DNA of 64,000 nt. It comes from Metabacillus halosaccharovorans (GTDB lineage Bacteria; Bacillota; Bacilli; Bacillales; Bacillaceae). The translations under genes and the position numbers were made by a program. Location of the stretch: NCBI RefSeq assembly GCF_002019635.1, contig NZ_KV917372.1, forward strand, positions 248,001-312,000, in the 5' to 3' direction. The notes beneath the pieces were generated by a model, which was not told where the DNA came from, ran no database searches, and was given only the letters and a program-made list of their open reading frames with translations. Below, in pieces: positions 28,074 through 37,597 of the stretch (position 1 is the first letter of the stretch; each line of letters begins with the position of its first letter).

Positions 28074-28970
28074 ATGAGAATTATCCGTTATAAGAAAAAT
28101 GAAGCAACACTTCAATTAGCAGTCGTTACTAATGAAAGTTTTGTATTTGATTTACCATACCCGGATTTTATGTCTTTTGTTCACGAAGCAGAGAAACAAG
28201 GGAAGACAGTATTAGCATTGGCTCAAGAGTTTACTATTAATGAGCCAGTTGAAAAATATGAAAATACGATTCTAACAACACCGCTTGATGCACCAGAAGT
28301 ATGGGCAGCTGGGGTTACATACGAAAAAAGCCGTGATGCTAGAAATTATGAGGCAACAGAAGGGAAACTGGATGCTACGACATTTTATGATAAGGTTTAT
28401 GATGCTGAACGTCCTGAGATTTTCTTTAAATCAACTGCAGCACGAACGGTTGGTCCGGGGCAGGAAGTTTATCTTCGATCAGATTCGAATTGGCAAATCC
28501 CTGAGCCAGAATTAGGATTAGTTATAAATAAAGACGGAAAAATTCTAGGGTACATTGCTGGGAACGATATGAGTTGCCGTGATATTGAAGGAGAAAATCC
28601 TCTTTATCTTCCACAAGCGAAAATGTGGAAAAATTCATGCTCAATTGGACCAGCAATCTTACTAGCGGATGCAGTAGATGACCCGTATGAATTAACCATT
28701 ACTTGCCGCATTTTCCGTCAAGATGAAAAGGTGTTTGAGGGAATGGCTTATGTAAATCAATTAAAAAGAAAGCTTGATGAATTAGTTTCATACTTGGTAC
28801 TTGATAATGAAATCTATGATGGCACAGTACTATTAACTGGAACTTGTGTCGTTCCTCCTAATGAATTCACATTAAATGACGGGGATATCATTGAAATTGA
28901 AATTTCAGGAGTTGGCACTCTTAGAAATCCGGTTAAACAACTAGTAAAAAAAGAATCTGTTGCTAACTAA
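28074..28970 (+). CDS. FAH-family 2-keto-3-deoxy-sugar-acid dehydratase
   Basis: Protein of 298 residues of the fumarylacetoacetate hydrolase superfamily. Metal-binding PEPELGLV, then GNDMSCRDIEGENPLYLPQAK and SCSIGPAI, are those seen in 2-keto-3-deoxy-D-arabinonate dehydratases. The reaction would convert 2-keto-3-deoxy-pentonate to alpha-ketoglutarate semialdehyde and water. The next gene encodes the dehydrogenase for that semialdehyde, which supports the call. A 2,4-diketo-3-deoxy acid hydrolase is the alternative. AGGAGGG sits six bases before ATG; operator-like repeats and a possible cre site lie upstream. Confidence 0.8.
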   Translation: MRIIRYKKNEATLQLAVVTNESFVFDLPYPDFMSFVHEAEKQGKTVLALAQEFTINEPVEKYENTILTTPLDAPEVWAAGVTYEKSRDARNYEATEGKLDATTFYDKVYDAERPEIFFKSTAARTVGPGQEVYLRSDSNWQIPEPELGLVINKDGKILGYIAGNDMSCRDIEGENPLYLPQAKMWKNSCSIGPAILLADAVDDPYELTITCRIFRQDEKVFEGMAYVNQLKRKLDELVSYLVLDNEIYDGTVLLTGTCVVPPNEFTLNDGDIIEIEISGVGTLRNPVKQLVKKESVAN

Positions 28971-29014
28971 GGGAGATTTTAATAAATTAATTTTTTAATA
29001 GGGAGTGGAATTTT

Positions 29015-30487
29015 GTGAGTCAAACAAAAACAGCAGCAAAAACATTTTTAAATTTTATTAATAATGAATGGAAACAATCTTCTGATCATGATATAATTGC
29101 AAGCTTTAATCCAGCAAATAAAGAAGAGGTTGTCGGTCTTGTACAAAAATCTTCTGACGCTGATTTAGACGAAGCTGTAAATGCAGCACATAATGCCAAA
29201 AAAGGGTGGCGTAAGTTAGGCCAAGTTGCTCGCGGGCAATTGCTATATAAAGTGGCCAATATTATAGAGGAAAATCTTGAGGATATCGCAGAAACGATGA
29301 CTCGTGAAATGGGTAAAACATTACCAGAAGCAAAAGGGGAAACAGCAAGAGGAGTGGCTATTCTCCGTTATTATGCAGGAGAAGGAATGCGTTCAGATGG
29401 GGACACAATTCCATCAACAGATCCTGATGCACTTATGTTTACAAGAAGAACTCCATTAGGTGTTGTCGGTGTTATAACACCATGGAACTTCCCAGTAGCT
29501 ATACCTATTTGGAAAATTGCACCTGCATTAGTATATGGAAATACCGTTGTGTTCAAACCAGCTACAGAGGCTGCAGTAACTGCTGCGAAAGTTGTTGAAT
29601 GCTTTGCAAAAGCAGGATTCCCACAGGGGGTTCTTAATTTCATTACAGGTTCTGGATCCGTTATTGGCCAAGGACTTATCGATCATCCATTACTTAATGG
29701 CATTACGTTTACCGGCTCTGAAGGTGTTGGCAAAAATGTTGCAAAATCAGCAACAGAAAGAGGGATTAAATTCCAACTTGAAATGGGTGGTAAAAACCCA
29801 GTAATCGTAGCAAAAGATGCCGATTTACAATTAGCTGTTGATGCTGTATTAAGCGGCGGATTGAAGTCTACTGGACAAAAATGTACGGCAACAAGTCGTG
29901 TGATTGTAGAAGCAGATATTTATGATCAATTTAAAGAATTACTGCTGAATAAAATCGATGAAATTACAATTGGTGATGGATTAAAAGATGGTATTTGGAT
30001 GGGACCTTGTGCGAGCGAGAGCCAATTCAACACCGTATGCAGCTATATTGAAAAAGGGAAGCAGGAAGGCGCCTCACTTATTTATGGTGGTGAAGTGCTA
30101 ACTGATGACGAATATCAAAATGGTTTCTTTGTTCGTCCAGCAGTCTTTGAAAATGTAAACTCTGACATGAGCATTGCACAAGAAGAAATTTTTGGACCTG
30201 TATTAGCGTTAATGAAAGTAGATTCGTTAGAAAAAGCAATTGATGTTGCTAATGATTCTAAATACGGTTTAAGTGCGTCCATCTTTACAAGAAATATTAG
30301 CTCCTTCCTAAGTTTTATTGATGATATGGAGGCAGGTCTTGTTCGTGTCAATGCGGAAAGTGCTGGTGTTGAGCTGCAAGCTCCGTTTGGAGGAATGAAG
30401 GCTTCAAGTACAGGCACTCGTGAACAAGGTGAAGCAGCGAAAGAATTCTATACTTCAATTAAGACTGTTTTTGTGAAAGGTTCTTAA
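29015..30487 (+). CDS. gucD: 2,5-dioxovalerate (alpha-ketoglutarate semialdehyde) dehydrogenase
   Basis: NAD(P)-dependent aldehyde dehydrogenase of 490 residues starting at GTG. It follows B. subtilis YcbD/GucD closely in my recollection, for example [18 protein letters not shown] and [16 protein letters not shown]. Catalytic motifs: general-base LEMGGKNP and nucleophile GQKCTATSR (Cys). [12 protein letters not shown] and FTGSEGVGK mark the cofactor site. It would oxidise alpha-ketoglutarate semialdehyde to alpha-ketoglutarate, completing a Weimberg-type route with the upstream dehydratase. The two genes are 44 bases apart; a terminator follows. Confidence 0.88.
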   Translation: MSQTKTAAKTFLNFINNEWKQSSDHDIIASFNPANKEEVVGLVQKSSDADLDEAVNAAHNAKKGWRKLGQVARGQLLYKVANIIEENLEDIAETMTREMGKTLPEAKGETARGVAILRYYAGEGMRSDGDTIPSTDPDALMFTRRTPLGVVGVITPWNFPVAIPIWKIAPALVYGNTVVFKPATEAAVTAAKVVECFAKAGFPQGVLNFITGSGSVIGQGLIDHPLLNGITFTGSEGVGKNVAKSATERGIKFQLEMGGKNPVIVAKDADLQLAVDAVLSGGLKSTGQKCTATSRVIVEADIYDQFKELLLNKIDEITIGDGLKDGIWMGPCASESQFNTVCSYIEKGKQEGASLIYGGEVLTDDEYQNGFFVRPAVFENVNSDMSIAQEEIFGPVLALMKVDSLEKAIDVANDSKYGLSASIFTRNISSFLSFIDDMEAGLVRVNAESAGVELQAPFGGMKASSTGTREQGEAAKEFYTSIKTVFVKGS

Positions 30488-30520
30488 AGCTAAAAATGTA
30501 ATTATCAAATGACTCCTTAA

Positions 30521-30557
30521 GCCTCAGGTTGATTCTTGCTCTGAGGCTCTCTTTTTA
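30521..30557 (+). terminator. Rho-independent terminator
   Basis: GCCTCAG at 30521-30527, loop of 13 bases, CTGAGGC at 30541-30547, then TCTCTTTTT. It closes the dehydratase-dehydrogenase operon. Confidence 0.85.
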
Positions 30558-30682
30558 AGCTTAATCCAAAATTGGAACAAAACAACAAAAGAATGGCAAA
30601 GAAATTTTAATCTTCACAGCAATTGTTAATTGCGCTTGTTCCAACCAGCTATTTTAAAATAAAAGAATAGAGAGGTGTTATT

Positions 30683-31441
30683 ATGGATTCATTTAAAGGC
30701 CAAGTCGTATGGATTACTGGTAGCAGCACAGGTATCGGAAGATCTGCAGCTATAGAATTTTCTGAAAACGGAGCAGATGTTATTGTTCATGCAAACAGTA
30801 ACATTGATCAAGCACAATCTTTAGTAGAAGAAATTCTATCAAAAGGCAAAAGAGCTTTTTTAGTACAAGGTGATGTTTCAAACAAAGAACAAGTGGAATC
30901 AATGGTTCAAAAAATTGATCAAGAATTTGGAAAAATTGATATATTAGTAAATAATGCGGGTGCATTAATTAAAAGATCTAGATTAGAAGATTTAGATGAA
31001 GAGTTATGGGATCAAATTATGGATGTAAACTTAAAATCTGTCTATCTCGTAACGAAAGCAGTGCTTCCACTTATGAAAAAGCAAGGAAAAGGCAGAATTA
31101 TTAATATTACTTCGATCGCGGCAAAAAATGGAGGCGGCGCAGGTAGTATTGCATATGCAGCATCAAAAGGTGGAGTAAGCACATTAACAAAAGGGTTAGC
31201 CAAGGATTTAATTGAATATAATATTTTGGTTAATGCAGTTGCACCCGGAGTAATTACAACTCCATTCCATGACAAGTATTCTACATTAGAACAAAGAGCA
31301 AAAGCGGTGGAACAGATCCCAATGGGAAGAGAAGGAACCGCTGAAGAGACTGTAGGTTCTATCTTATTTTTAGCATCAAAATATGCTAATTATATAACTG
31401 GAGAAATAATAGAGGTTAATGGCGGACAGTTAATGAGCTAG
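30683..31441 (+). CDS. SDR family oxidoreductase
   Basis: Classical short-chain dehydrogenase of 252 residues. Cofactor loop GSSTGIG near residue 11, NNAG near 90, catalytic Ser in NITSIAAKNGG and YAASKGG (Tyr-Lys) near 155, and the closing GGQLMS. The family includes sugar 1-dehydrogenases and 3-oxoacyl-ACP reductases. Placement after the sugar-acid genes makes a sugar or sugar-acid dehydrogenase more likely. It has its own ribosome binding site (GAGAGGTG) and lies beyond the upstream terminator, so it may have its own promoter in the AT-rich gap. Confidence 0.85.
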   Translation: MDSFKGQVVWITGSSTGIGRSAAIEFSENGADVIVHANSNIDQAQSLVEEILSKGKRAFLVQGDVSNKEQVESMVQKIDQEFGKIDILVNNAGALIKRSRLEDLDEELWDQIMDVNLKSVYLVTKAVLPLMKKQGKGRIINITSIAAKNGGGAGSIAYAASKGGVSTLTKGLAKDLIEYNILVNAVAPGVITTPFHDKYSTLEQRAKAVEQIPMGREGTAEETVGSILFLASKYANYITGEIIEVNGGQLMS

Positions 31442-31538
31442 TTAGATTATAGAAGATTGGAAGAACATGTTGAAGTTATAATGAAGAAATATTGAGGAAC
31501 AATAACTGGAAATAAATGAATGTAAGGTGAGGAATTCT

Positions 31539-32282
31539 GTGAAAGCCATTACAATATTTTTTCTTTGTTGTCTCATCATCATGCTTCCATCAAAAACTAA
31601 TGCACAACGAAAAGTCCCAATTTTAATTTACCATTCAATCGACGAGTTTAAAGGCAGTGGTTCAAAAGAATTATATGTAACCCCGCAAAACTTTGAGAAA
31701 CAAATGATTTATTTACGAGATCACGACTTTACTTTGTTAACGTTTGATAGGTGGAAAGACATTGAGAAAGTGAAAAAACCTATTTTTATTACCTTTGATG
31801 ACGGATACAAAAATAATTTACATGCATTTAAAATCCTTCAAAACCTAACAAATGAACACTTTAAACCAACGGGAACGATTTTTGTTATATCGGATTTTAT
31901 TGGAAGTTCAAATCGATTATCGGAAGCTGAAATAAAAATGATGGTCGATTCAGGTATCATCTCCATTCAATCTCATACGGCAACACATCCAGATTTAACG
32001 AAAATAAATGAATTTGAAGAAGAGCTAAAAGGATCTAAAGATAAAATTCAAAAAATAACAGAGAAACCTGTCATTGCACTTTCATATCCATACGGCAATA
32101 CAAACGACAAAGTTATTGCAGAAACTAAAAAGTATTATTCGTTTGGACTCACAACAACTCCTGAATTATTTTCGGAAGAGGGATATAAAGATGAACTTTA
32201 TCTTTTACCACGTCTTTATGTTAAATATTCAACGACCATTGATGAGTTTGAAAAGGTTGTTGAAGGTAGGAAGATGGAGTAA
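31539..32282 (+). CDS. Secreted polysaccharide deacetylase (NodB fold)
   Basis: Exported protein of 247 residues. I choose GTG 31539, with AAGGTGAGG six bases upstream, which gives a clean signal peptide MKAITIFFLCCLIIMLPSKTNAQ. The NodB domain has the metal/catalytic motif TFDDGYKNN (FDDG), SHTATHPDL (HxxxxH metal ligands), and SYPYGNTND near the C-terminus. It starts with VPILIYHSID, as in PgaB/IcaB-type and YheN-like enzymes. Likely substrates are N-acetylated cell-wall or surface polysaccharides. Confidence 0.9.
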   Translation: MKAITIFFLCCLIIMLPSKTNAQRKVPILIYHSIDEFKGSGSKELYVTPQNFEKQMIYLRDHDFTLLTFDRWKDIEKVKKPIFITFDDGYKNNLHAFKILQNLTNEHFKPTGTIFVISDFIGSSNRLSEAEIKMMVDSGIISIQSHTATHPDLTKINEFEEELKGSKDKIQKITEKPVIALSYPYGNTNDKVIAETKKYYSFGLTTTPELFSEEGYKDELYLLPRLYVKYSTTIDEFEKVVEGRKME

Positions 32283-32315
32283 GGGTTTGTACAACAGGTT
32301 CTATAATAACTTTTT

Positions 32316-32366
32316 GTTTACATTAAGGTGTAGTCTTTAAGTGAACTAGAATAATATTATGTAAAC
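32316..32366. repeat. Spaced inverted repeat GTTTACAT / ATGTAAAC
   Basis: Arms at 32316-32323 and 32359-32366 in the 355-base gap between the deacetylase and the dioxygenase genes. Otherwise I see no gene or clear promoter in this gap. Confidence 0.35.
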
Positions 32367-32637
32367 TAAATTTTAAAATAATGTCTGGATGATATATAAA
32401 ACGATCGTTACTCTTGGGCTATAAACGGCAATAGGTTGGGTTATTTGCTTTGCTCAACTAAGCTAATACCCTTGAAGTAAGTAACTATGTATGTCTGTTT
32501 AGTGTTTGTTATATGCTTTCAAAACAGGGAGAATCATCAAAAAAAGAGAAATATTGTAAAAAATGATAAGTTAACAACTGTTGTAAGCACTTCATTATTT
32601 TGGATCTGTTCAAACTTAAAAGTAAGGGGGATAAAAA

Positions 32638-33561
32638 TTGACGAAATATAAGGTACTAAATCAAGAACAAGTCAATCAGTTCATTGAATTAGGTTGGGTA
32701 AAGGTTGAACAAGCTTTTCCTAAAGAGGTGGCGTTGGAAGCTCAAAAAATTGTATGGGAGAATGTTGAAAAACGAGGAGTACTAAAGAATGATCGATCAA
32801 CTTGGACTGAAGAAATGGTTCAATTAAATGAAAACTATGAACATGATGAATTCCAGAAATGTAATACAAAAAGATTTGCAGATGCAATTGAAGATCTTGT
32901 CGGTGAGGGGCGATGGGCGGACAAGACAGTATATGGTGAGAGTGAAAAGAAGGTTGGCTATGGATGGTGGCCAGTTAATTTTTCTCAAGGTGCTGAGAAA
33001 CCATGGAATGTAGCGAATACAGGCTGGCATTGGGATGGTATTCATTTTCGTCATTATATTGACAGTCCGGAACAAGGTCTGCTTTGCTTAAATTTATTCT
33101 CTGAAATAGGAAAACAAGGTGGAGGCACGCTTGTAGCAGAAGGTTCACATAAGGTTGTTGCAAAATTTCTTTCCAAGCAACCAGACGGAATTGAGCTTGG
33201 AGACGGCATTCGTACTCTGAATGAGCAGCACCCGTGGTTTTCCGAATTAACTGCCTCTAATGAGCGACAGGGTGATAATTTTGAACAGTATAGGATAGAG
33301 AAATTCATGGAAAATCCGTATTTTGATGAAGATGGAATCAAGCTTCAGGTCGTTGAGACCACCGGAAACCCTGGTGATGTCATTTTATGTCATCCGTTTT
33401 TATACCATGCTGCATCACAGAATCATTCAGGCGTTCCTCGTTTCATGTGTAATCGGACCACTCCACTAACTGAGAGAATAAACTTAAACCGGCCAGATGG
33501 GAACTATTCACCATTAGAGTGGAGTATTAAATCGGTTATACATAAAGAAGCTGCGATCTAA
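32638..33561 (+). CDS. Phytanoyl-CoA dioxygenase (PhyH) family protein
   Basis: Fe(II)/2-oxoglutarate-dependent oxygenase of 307 residues starting at TTG after AAGGGGG. The iron facial triad is visible as HWDGIHF (HxD, near residue 131) and the distal His in GDVILCHPFLYHAASQN, with the 2-oxoglutarate-binding Arg in PRFMCNRT. Family members hydroxylate acyl-CoAs, amino acids, ectoine and natural products. Not in an evident operon. Its substrate cannot be told from the sequence. Confidence 0.87.
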   Translation: MTKYKVLNQEQVNQFIELGWVKVEQAFPKEVALEAQKIVWENVEKRGVLKNDRSTWTEEMVQLNENYEHDEFQKCNTKRFADAIEDLVGEGRWADKTVYGESEKKVGYGWWPVNFSQGAEKPWNVANTGWHWDGIHFRHYIDSPEQGLLCLNLFSEIGKQGGGTLVAEGSHKVVAKFLSKQPDGIELGDGIRTLNEQHPWFSELTASNERQGDNFEQYRIEKFMENPYFDEDGIKLQVVETTGNPGDVILCHPFLYHAASQNHSGVPRFMCNRTTPLTERINLNRPDGNYSPLEWSIKSVIHKEAAI

Positions 33562-33764
33562 TTAAATTTGCACATCATATTAGTAGAGGAGATGCAAGTA
33601 TTTAGAAGCAGCCCCTCTATCTTTTAGATTAATACGATTAATTCTGCAAAAAGTAAAAACGCTATTATTATCCTTTAATATAATAAGTAGGATATACGAG
33701 ATGCATTTGTTGTGTAAGAAGTTTAAGCCATCACAAGTTTGGATACCACATAATGGATGAAGGG

Positions 33765-33789
33765 GGAGGGACAATTCACCTGTCCCTCC
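33765..33789. repeat. GGAGGGACA hairpin repeat
   Basis: GGAGGGACA (33765-33773), loop ATTCACC, TGTCCCTCC (33781-33789): nine perfect base pairs, 10 bases beyond the stop of the ThuA-like gene on the minus strand. It may act as a terminator for that gene although no T run follows. Confidence 0.8.
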
Positions 33790-33799
33790 GATCCAGTGT

Positions 33800-34447
33800 T
33801 TATTTAGATATGGTCCAATTAATTTTTTCTGCTAATAATTTAGAGACGTTTTCATTTAACATCCCATCTTTCGTATGAGCTGGAGTAAAACAGCAGACTT
33901 TTCCTTTTCCATAGGAATGTTTCCAGCCTGCAATGGAATCACCATCTACACCTGTACTCCAAAGGTCTACTTCTGTATTTGCTACATCACACTGGACAAA
34001 ATACTGCTCATCCGAAAGGGAAAAAGTATTATCTCCACTTTTTTCATTTTCCTTCAACATGTAGGTAACATCCTGAAGTCCTGGTGGGTGATAGTCAAAA
34101 TATCCGCGTAGCATTTGAATGTATTTGCTATCAGGTTCATATCCTGCTGAACCAGCATGCCAAGCTATGACATTCCCTCCATCTTCAACATAATTGACAA
34201 TCTTTTTATCCAATTCATCCGTTAGCCAAGTGAACACGCGTTCATCTTTGGGATTTAATTGATCCATTTTAGCATTGATGAATAAGTCAGGCTTTTCATC
34301 GAGGGTTTCTGAAAGCTCCTCATGCGTTATGAATTGAAGATTTACTTCCTTGTTTGCAAGTCGTTCTATTGCTGCTTCTAATCCAGCCTTTGCATCATCA
34401 GCATTATGCCAATAATCTCCTAGTAATGCTACTATTTTTACCATCAT
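33800..34447 (-). CDS. ThuA-like domain protein
   Basis: Protein of 215 residues with the class I glutamine-amidotransferase-like fold of ThuA: MVKIVALLGDYWHNADDA at the start, NVIAWHAGSAGYEPD near 110 and FTPAHTKDGM near the C-terminus. ThuA proteins act in sugar (trehalose/maltose-type) utilisation but lack the amidotransferase triad; here too no Cys nucleophile is seen at the elbow. It is the second gene of a pair with the SDR gene, 11 bases downstream of it. It may start at either of two consecutive ATG codons. Confidence 0.82.
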   Translation of the reverse strand: MMVKIVALLGDYWHNADDAKAGLEAAIERLANKEVNLQFITHEELSETLDEKPDLFINAKMDQLNPKDERVFTWLTDELDKKIVNYVEDGGNVIAWHAGSAGYEPDSKYIQMLRGYFDYHPPGLQDVTYMLKENEKSGDNTFSLSDEQYFVQCDVANTEVDLWSTGVDGDSIAGWKHSYGKGKVCCFTPAHTKDGMLNENVSKLLAEKINWTISK

Positions 34448-34458
34448 TTATATCACCC

Positions 34459-35172
34459 TTACCAATTCAATTTATTCCCTTGATAATCGATGTACATATG
34501 TTCTTCAATTGCAGGGGCCTTTAATATTTGCTCTTTAATTCCAGTTGCCGATTCAATTGCATCGATCGTTGCATCTGGATTAAACTCACCGAATATATAC
34601 GTTCTTACATATCCTGGATGGAATGCTAAAACCTTAACTCCAAATTCCGCTAATTGATTTTGTAATATCGTTAATTGCATGTTTAAAGCTGACTTGGACA
34701 TACAATAGCCATATTCCTTTTTACGCCAAGAATCTGTTAAGCTAGCAGCTTCTGAGGAAATATTCGCTAGTATTTTACGATTTCCTTTCATCAATAGGGG
34801 TACCACTGATTTTGAAACACGAAGTGGTCCAAATACATTCGTATCAAAAAGCTTCATCATATCCTCGTAATTGAACTCCCCAAATATATCTTCAGAACGG
34901 TCTTTGTACATGGCGGCATTATTAATAAGAATATCTAGTTGACCAGCTTCTTTTTCTATATAATTAGCGACCTCATCCACAGATTTCTGATCGGTAACAT
35001 CTAATGAAACAATGTCTAAATCCTCACCAAATTCCTTTTTTAAGTCATCAAGCTCTGTCCAATCTTTCATATAACGACCAGCAAATACTTTAAAATTTGA
35101 TTTTAGAAAAACCTCTGTCAAAGCTAGACCTAATCCTCTGTCAGCACCTGTTATGTAAACAGTCTGTTTCAT
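34459..35172 (-). CDS. SDR family NAD(P)-dependent oxidoreductase
   Basis: Short-chain dehydrogenase of 237 residues. Cofactor motif TGADRGLG (residues 6-13), NNAAMY near 86, catalytic Ser in ANISSEAASL and YGYCMSKSALN (Tyr and Lys). It resembles the carbonyl-reductase/CsgA-like branch. It is followed at once by the ThuA-like gene, suggesting joint action on a sugar or sugar-derived ketone. Confidence 0.87.
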   Translation of the reverse strand: MKQTVYITGADRGLGLALTEVFLKSNFKVFAGRYMKDWTELDDLKKEFGEDLDIVSLDVTDQKSVDEVANYIEKEAGQLDILINNAAMYKDRSEDIFGEFNYEDMMKLFDTNVFGPLRVSKSVVPLLMKGNRKILANISSEAASLTDSWRKKEYGYCMSKSALNMQLTILQNQLAEFGVKVLAFHPGYVRTYIFGEFNPDATIDAIESATGIKEQILKAPAIEEHMYIDYQGNKLNW

Positions 35173-35399
35173 TTTATTCCATCTCCCTATGTCTATATAA
35201 TGAAAACACTTACATCAATACATTATTCTCCCTTTGAGTAAATTTTCCTTGTTATTTCTAATAAAAAATGGACTTAAAACTTCAACTGATGAAAGAAATG
35301 GGGATGTTAGAAGGATTCCTAATAAAGGGATTAAATACATTGGGTATTTAGAAAGTTTTTTGTGACTTTAATATTAGGGCAAAATTGATTGTTGAGATT

Positions 35400-35477
35400 G
35401 TAAGTGAGGCGGAAGAAAATCTTCGAAGTGGAAGAAAATTTGATCGAGGCTGGAAAGAAGAAATTGAACGTGATTAA
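35400..35477 (+). pseudogene. Remnant of a von Willebrand A protein C-terminus
   Basis: The frame reads VSEAEENLRSGRKFDRGWKEEIERD and stops. This matches the C-terminus of the intact vWA protein at 38678-39334 (VSEAVINLRSGKEIDRSWKKGIERD) at 16 of 25 residues. No upstream part of the domain is recognised, so it is a decayed second copy or a recombination scar. Intergenic otherwise. Confidence 0.75.
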
Positions 35478-35524
35478 CTTGATCGTTCATGAAACTGATA
35501 AAACTGAAGAAAAACAGGGGCACG

Positions 35525-35572
35525 GTTCTCTTGTTTATAAAATAAAACATTTGAACCGTACCTCATTTTTAA
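35525..35572. repeat. ACGGTTC/GAACCGT hairpin repeat
   Basis: GCACGGTTCTCTTG, about 18 bases of loop, then GAACCGTACCTC. Relative of the second stem in the 50602 repeat and of the copy at 58741. It lies between the vWA remnant and the end of the esterase-like gene and could terminate the latter. Confidence 0.65.
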
Positions 35573-35638
35573 AATTTTATTAAGAATTCAAATGGGAAGT
35601 ATTAAAATAGAATATAAAAGCTCATTCTCCACCTAGTT

Positions 35639-36904
35639 TCACTCGATCACTTTAGTTGGTGTAGCTTTTTTCACTATGATTACACCGTCATAAGCCTGAT
35701 CAGGTACCATTTCAATCGTATAAAACATCTTTATAAACCTATACCATGTGCGAAAGTCGTCCCCTATATTCGCCATTTTTTGCTTCTTTGAAATGATGGT
35801 AGACAAATCATCTGACTCTCGGCTCTTTTCAAAATCAACATAAAAGATATTTTGCTCAACGTCACTGAATGCATCGACTAAATCATTATGACTTTCTAGC
35901 GTGAAAATTTTTCGTTCGTTAGAACCTCCGTTCTTTGCTAGAAATTCGCTGTTCATAAATTCAGTACCAATTGCAAAATACTTCTCTCCATATACCTCAT
36001 CTACATAATGTCCCATCGATTTATAGCCGGCAGGTGAGGCAGACGTTTTTTCAACATGGCCATTATGTCCAGAGAAGAATACTTTCTCATTTCCACGTTC
36101 TTTTTCAAATTCAATAATCCATTGTAAGTTTTCAGCTAAAAATTGATCGCGAAGATGTGTGTAATCTTTATCATTTAAAAACAGCTGTGTACGCTGCTTC
36201 ATATTTTGTGCATTAGCTGTGGCAAAAGCAAAGTCTTCTGGAGACGAATGTTCTACGTAAATTGTTTTATTTGATTGTAAGTCTTGTATGATATCATTGA
36301 TCGTCTGATCTAGTTTTTCTAATTGTTCAATTGTTAATTCACGCATTGTTTCGTTGGAGACATGTTTCAATTGATCTTCATACTTAGTTGCAGCGTTCTT
36401 GTTTATAATTGCAAAATAATCAAGCAGTTCCTTTTTAGTGAAGTCATAGCGCTGCATATCATTACCATAAAAACGAATTTTTTCATCCTCTTTAACCGAT
36501 TTGTTATAATCATGCATCCATTGAACTAAATCAATCATTTGTTCAGTTTTATAAATACTATAATCAAGTGTATTTACAGCATCCTCAGCAGTACCTTCAC
36601 CATTTATTATAAAGTTGTTAATCTGCTGCCCGCCTCCGAAATCTCCCTCCAAGATAAAGACGCGAACATTTTCCTTTTTCATTAACGTTTCAAAGACCTG
36701 TAGCTTTAACTCTTGAAATTCAACATTTCCATGTGTCGCTTCACCAAACCCTATAACTTCAACATCATCCGGAATGTCCATTTGATCCACTGTTGAAATA
36801 TATTGATCCGCGTTTTCTATGGCTTCGCCTTTCCCACAACCTGATAAAAAAGCAGTAAAAGAAAGCACTGCTATGAATAAAGTACAGCTTTTTAAAAATG
36901 TCAT
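35639..36904 (-). CDS. Erythromycin esterase family lipoprotein
   Basis: Exported lipoprotein of 421 residues. ATG 36904 is preferred over the in-frame TTG 36916, which itself is part of the TTGAGG ribosome binding site. The signal peptide ends with a LSGC lipobox. The domain shows GFGEATHGNVEF, RVFILEGDFGGG, FYGNDMQRYD, FFSGHNGHVEK and AIGTEFMNSEF, the conserved His/Glu patches of the Ere/EreA-like superfamily. True macrolide esterases share this fold but most homologues are of unknown function, so resistance should not be assumed. Confidence 0.88.
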   Translation of the reverse strand: MTFLKSCTLFIAVLSFTAFLSGCGKGEAIENADQYISTVDQMDIPDDVEVIGFGEATHGNVEFQELKLQVFETLMKKENVRVFILEGDFGGGQQINNFIINGEGTAEDAVNTLDYSIYKTEQMIDLVQWMHDYNKSVKEDEKIRFYGNDMQRYDFTKKELLDYFAIINKNAATKYEDQLKHVSNETMRELTIEQLEKLDQTINDIIQDLQSNKTIYVEHSSPEDFAFATANAQNMKQRTQLFLNDKDYTHLRDQFLAENLQWIIEFEKERGNEKVFFSGHNGHVEKTSASPAGYKSMGHYVDEVYGEKYFAIGTEFMNSEFLAKNGGSNERKIFTLESHNDLVDAFSDVEQNIFYVDFEKSRESDDLSTIISKKQKMANIGDDFRTWYRFIKMFYTIEMVPDQAYDGVIIVKKATPTKVIE

Positions 36905-37111
36905 TATTATCCTCAACTTTCTACTTTTTCTGAGAAATTCTTTGGATCCCCTTAATTAAATGTTACATCACTAATGTTAAATTTTGTTTAAATCTGGATT
37001 ATTTATATTTAAATAAGGTTAAGTGTTTAAAGATTGAGATGTTATGAATATTGATACATAAATAAAATAAATCATCTCGAAAAACAGGATATATTACTTA
37101 TCGTTAGATAG

Positions 37112-37117
37112 TATAAT
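37112..37117 (+). promoter_or_regulatory. Possible -10 box for the small ORF
   Basis: TATAAT in GATAGTATAATAG about 95 bases before the 54-residue ORF. No convincing -35 at 17 bases. Confidence 0.35.
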
Positions 37118-37210
37118 AGATCTATGGGGCGAGGAGTTTATATATAGTCAGAATAGGTCCTATCGCTCTTATAGGGGGCAAGGAAAATTAAATAAAAGGA
37201 GTTAATAAAC

Positions 37211-37375
37211 ATGAGTAAAGAGCAGGCAAAACCAATGTATTATGATGGTTCGGGTAATGCAAGTTTATCTCCAAAGCTAACGACGAATACTACATATATT
37301 ATTAAACCTGATTATGATCCAGACACTCTTGTGAAACATCCTTATTTTCCTTATATGAATCTGCCTAGATATTAA
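37211..37375 (+). CDS. Small protein of 54 residues, unknown
   Basis: ATG with AAAGGAG nine bases upstream and TAA at 37373. The product begins MSKEQAKPMYYDGSGNASLS and ends PYFPYMNLPRY; it is polar, Tyr- and Pro-rich, without a signal or membrane segment. It has a plausible -10 box upstream and a hairpin terminator 37 bases downstream, so it looks like a complete monocistronic unit. I do not recognise the family. Confidence 0.6.
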   Translation: MSKEQAKPMYYDGSGNASLSPKLTTNTTYIIKPDYDPDTLVKHPYFPYMNLPRY

Positions 37376-37411
37376 ATTATCATGATTGCAAGACAAGTTT
37401 TTGTATTGTAT

Positions 37412-37447
37412 GACTGTTTGGTGTATCAGCACTGAGCAGTTTTTTTA
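37412..37447 (+). terminator. Rho-independent terminator
   Basis: GACTGTTTGGTG, loop, CACTGAGCAGTTTTTTT. Preceded by ATTGTAT exactly as in the copy at 56110. Confidence 0.75.
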
Positions 37448-37597
37448 TATTCAAAAGCATAATAAAATTGGTTACATAGAAGGAAAAATGATTTACATGT
37501 TAAACTTATCTCAAGATATAACCAATTTTTAAATTACATAAAATCAAAAACGCATTATGTGTTTCAAAGAAAGCTTTAAAGAAAGGAGACTAAACCC

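Noticed and set aside
35639-36904. Calling the esterase-like lipoprotein a macrolide resistance gene
   Set aside because: Only the superfamily is supported; most members are not resistance enzymes.
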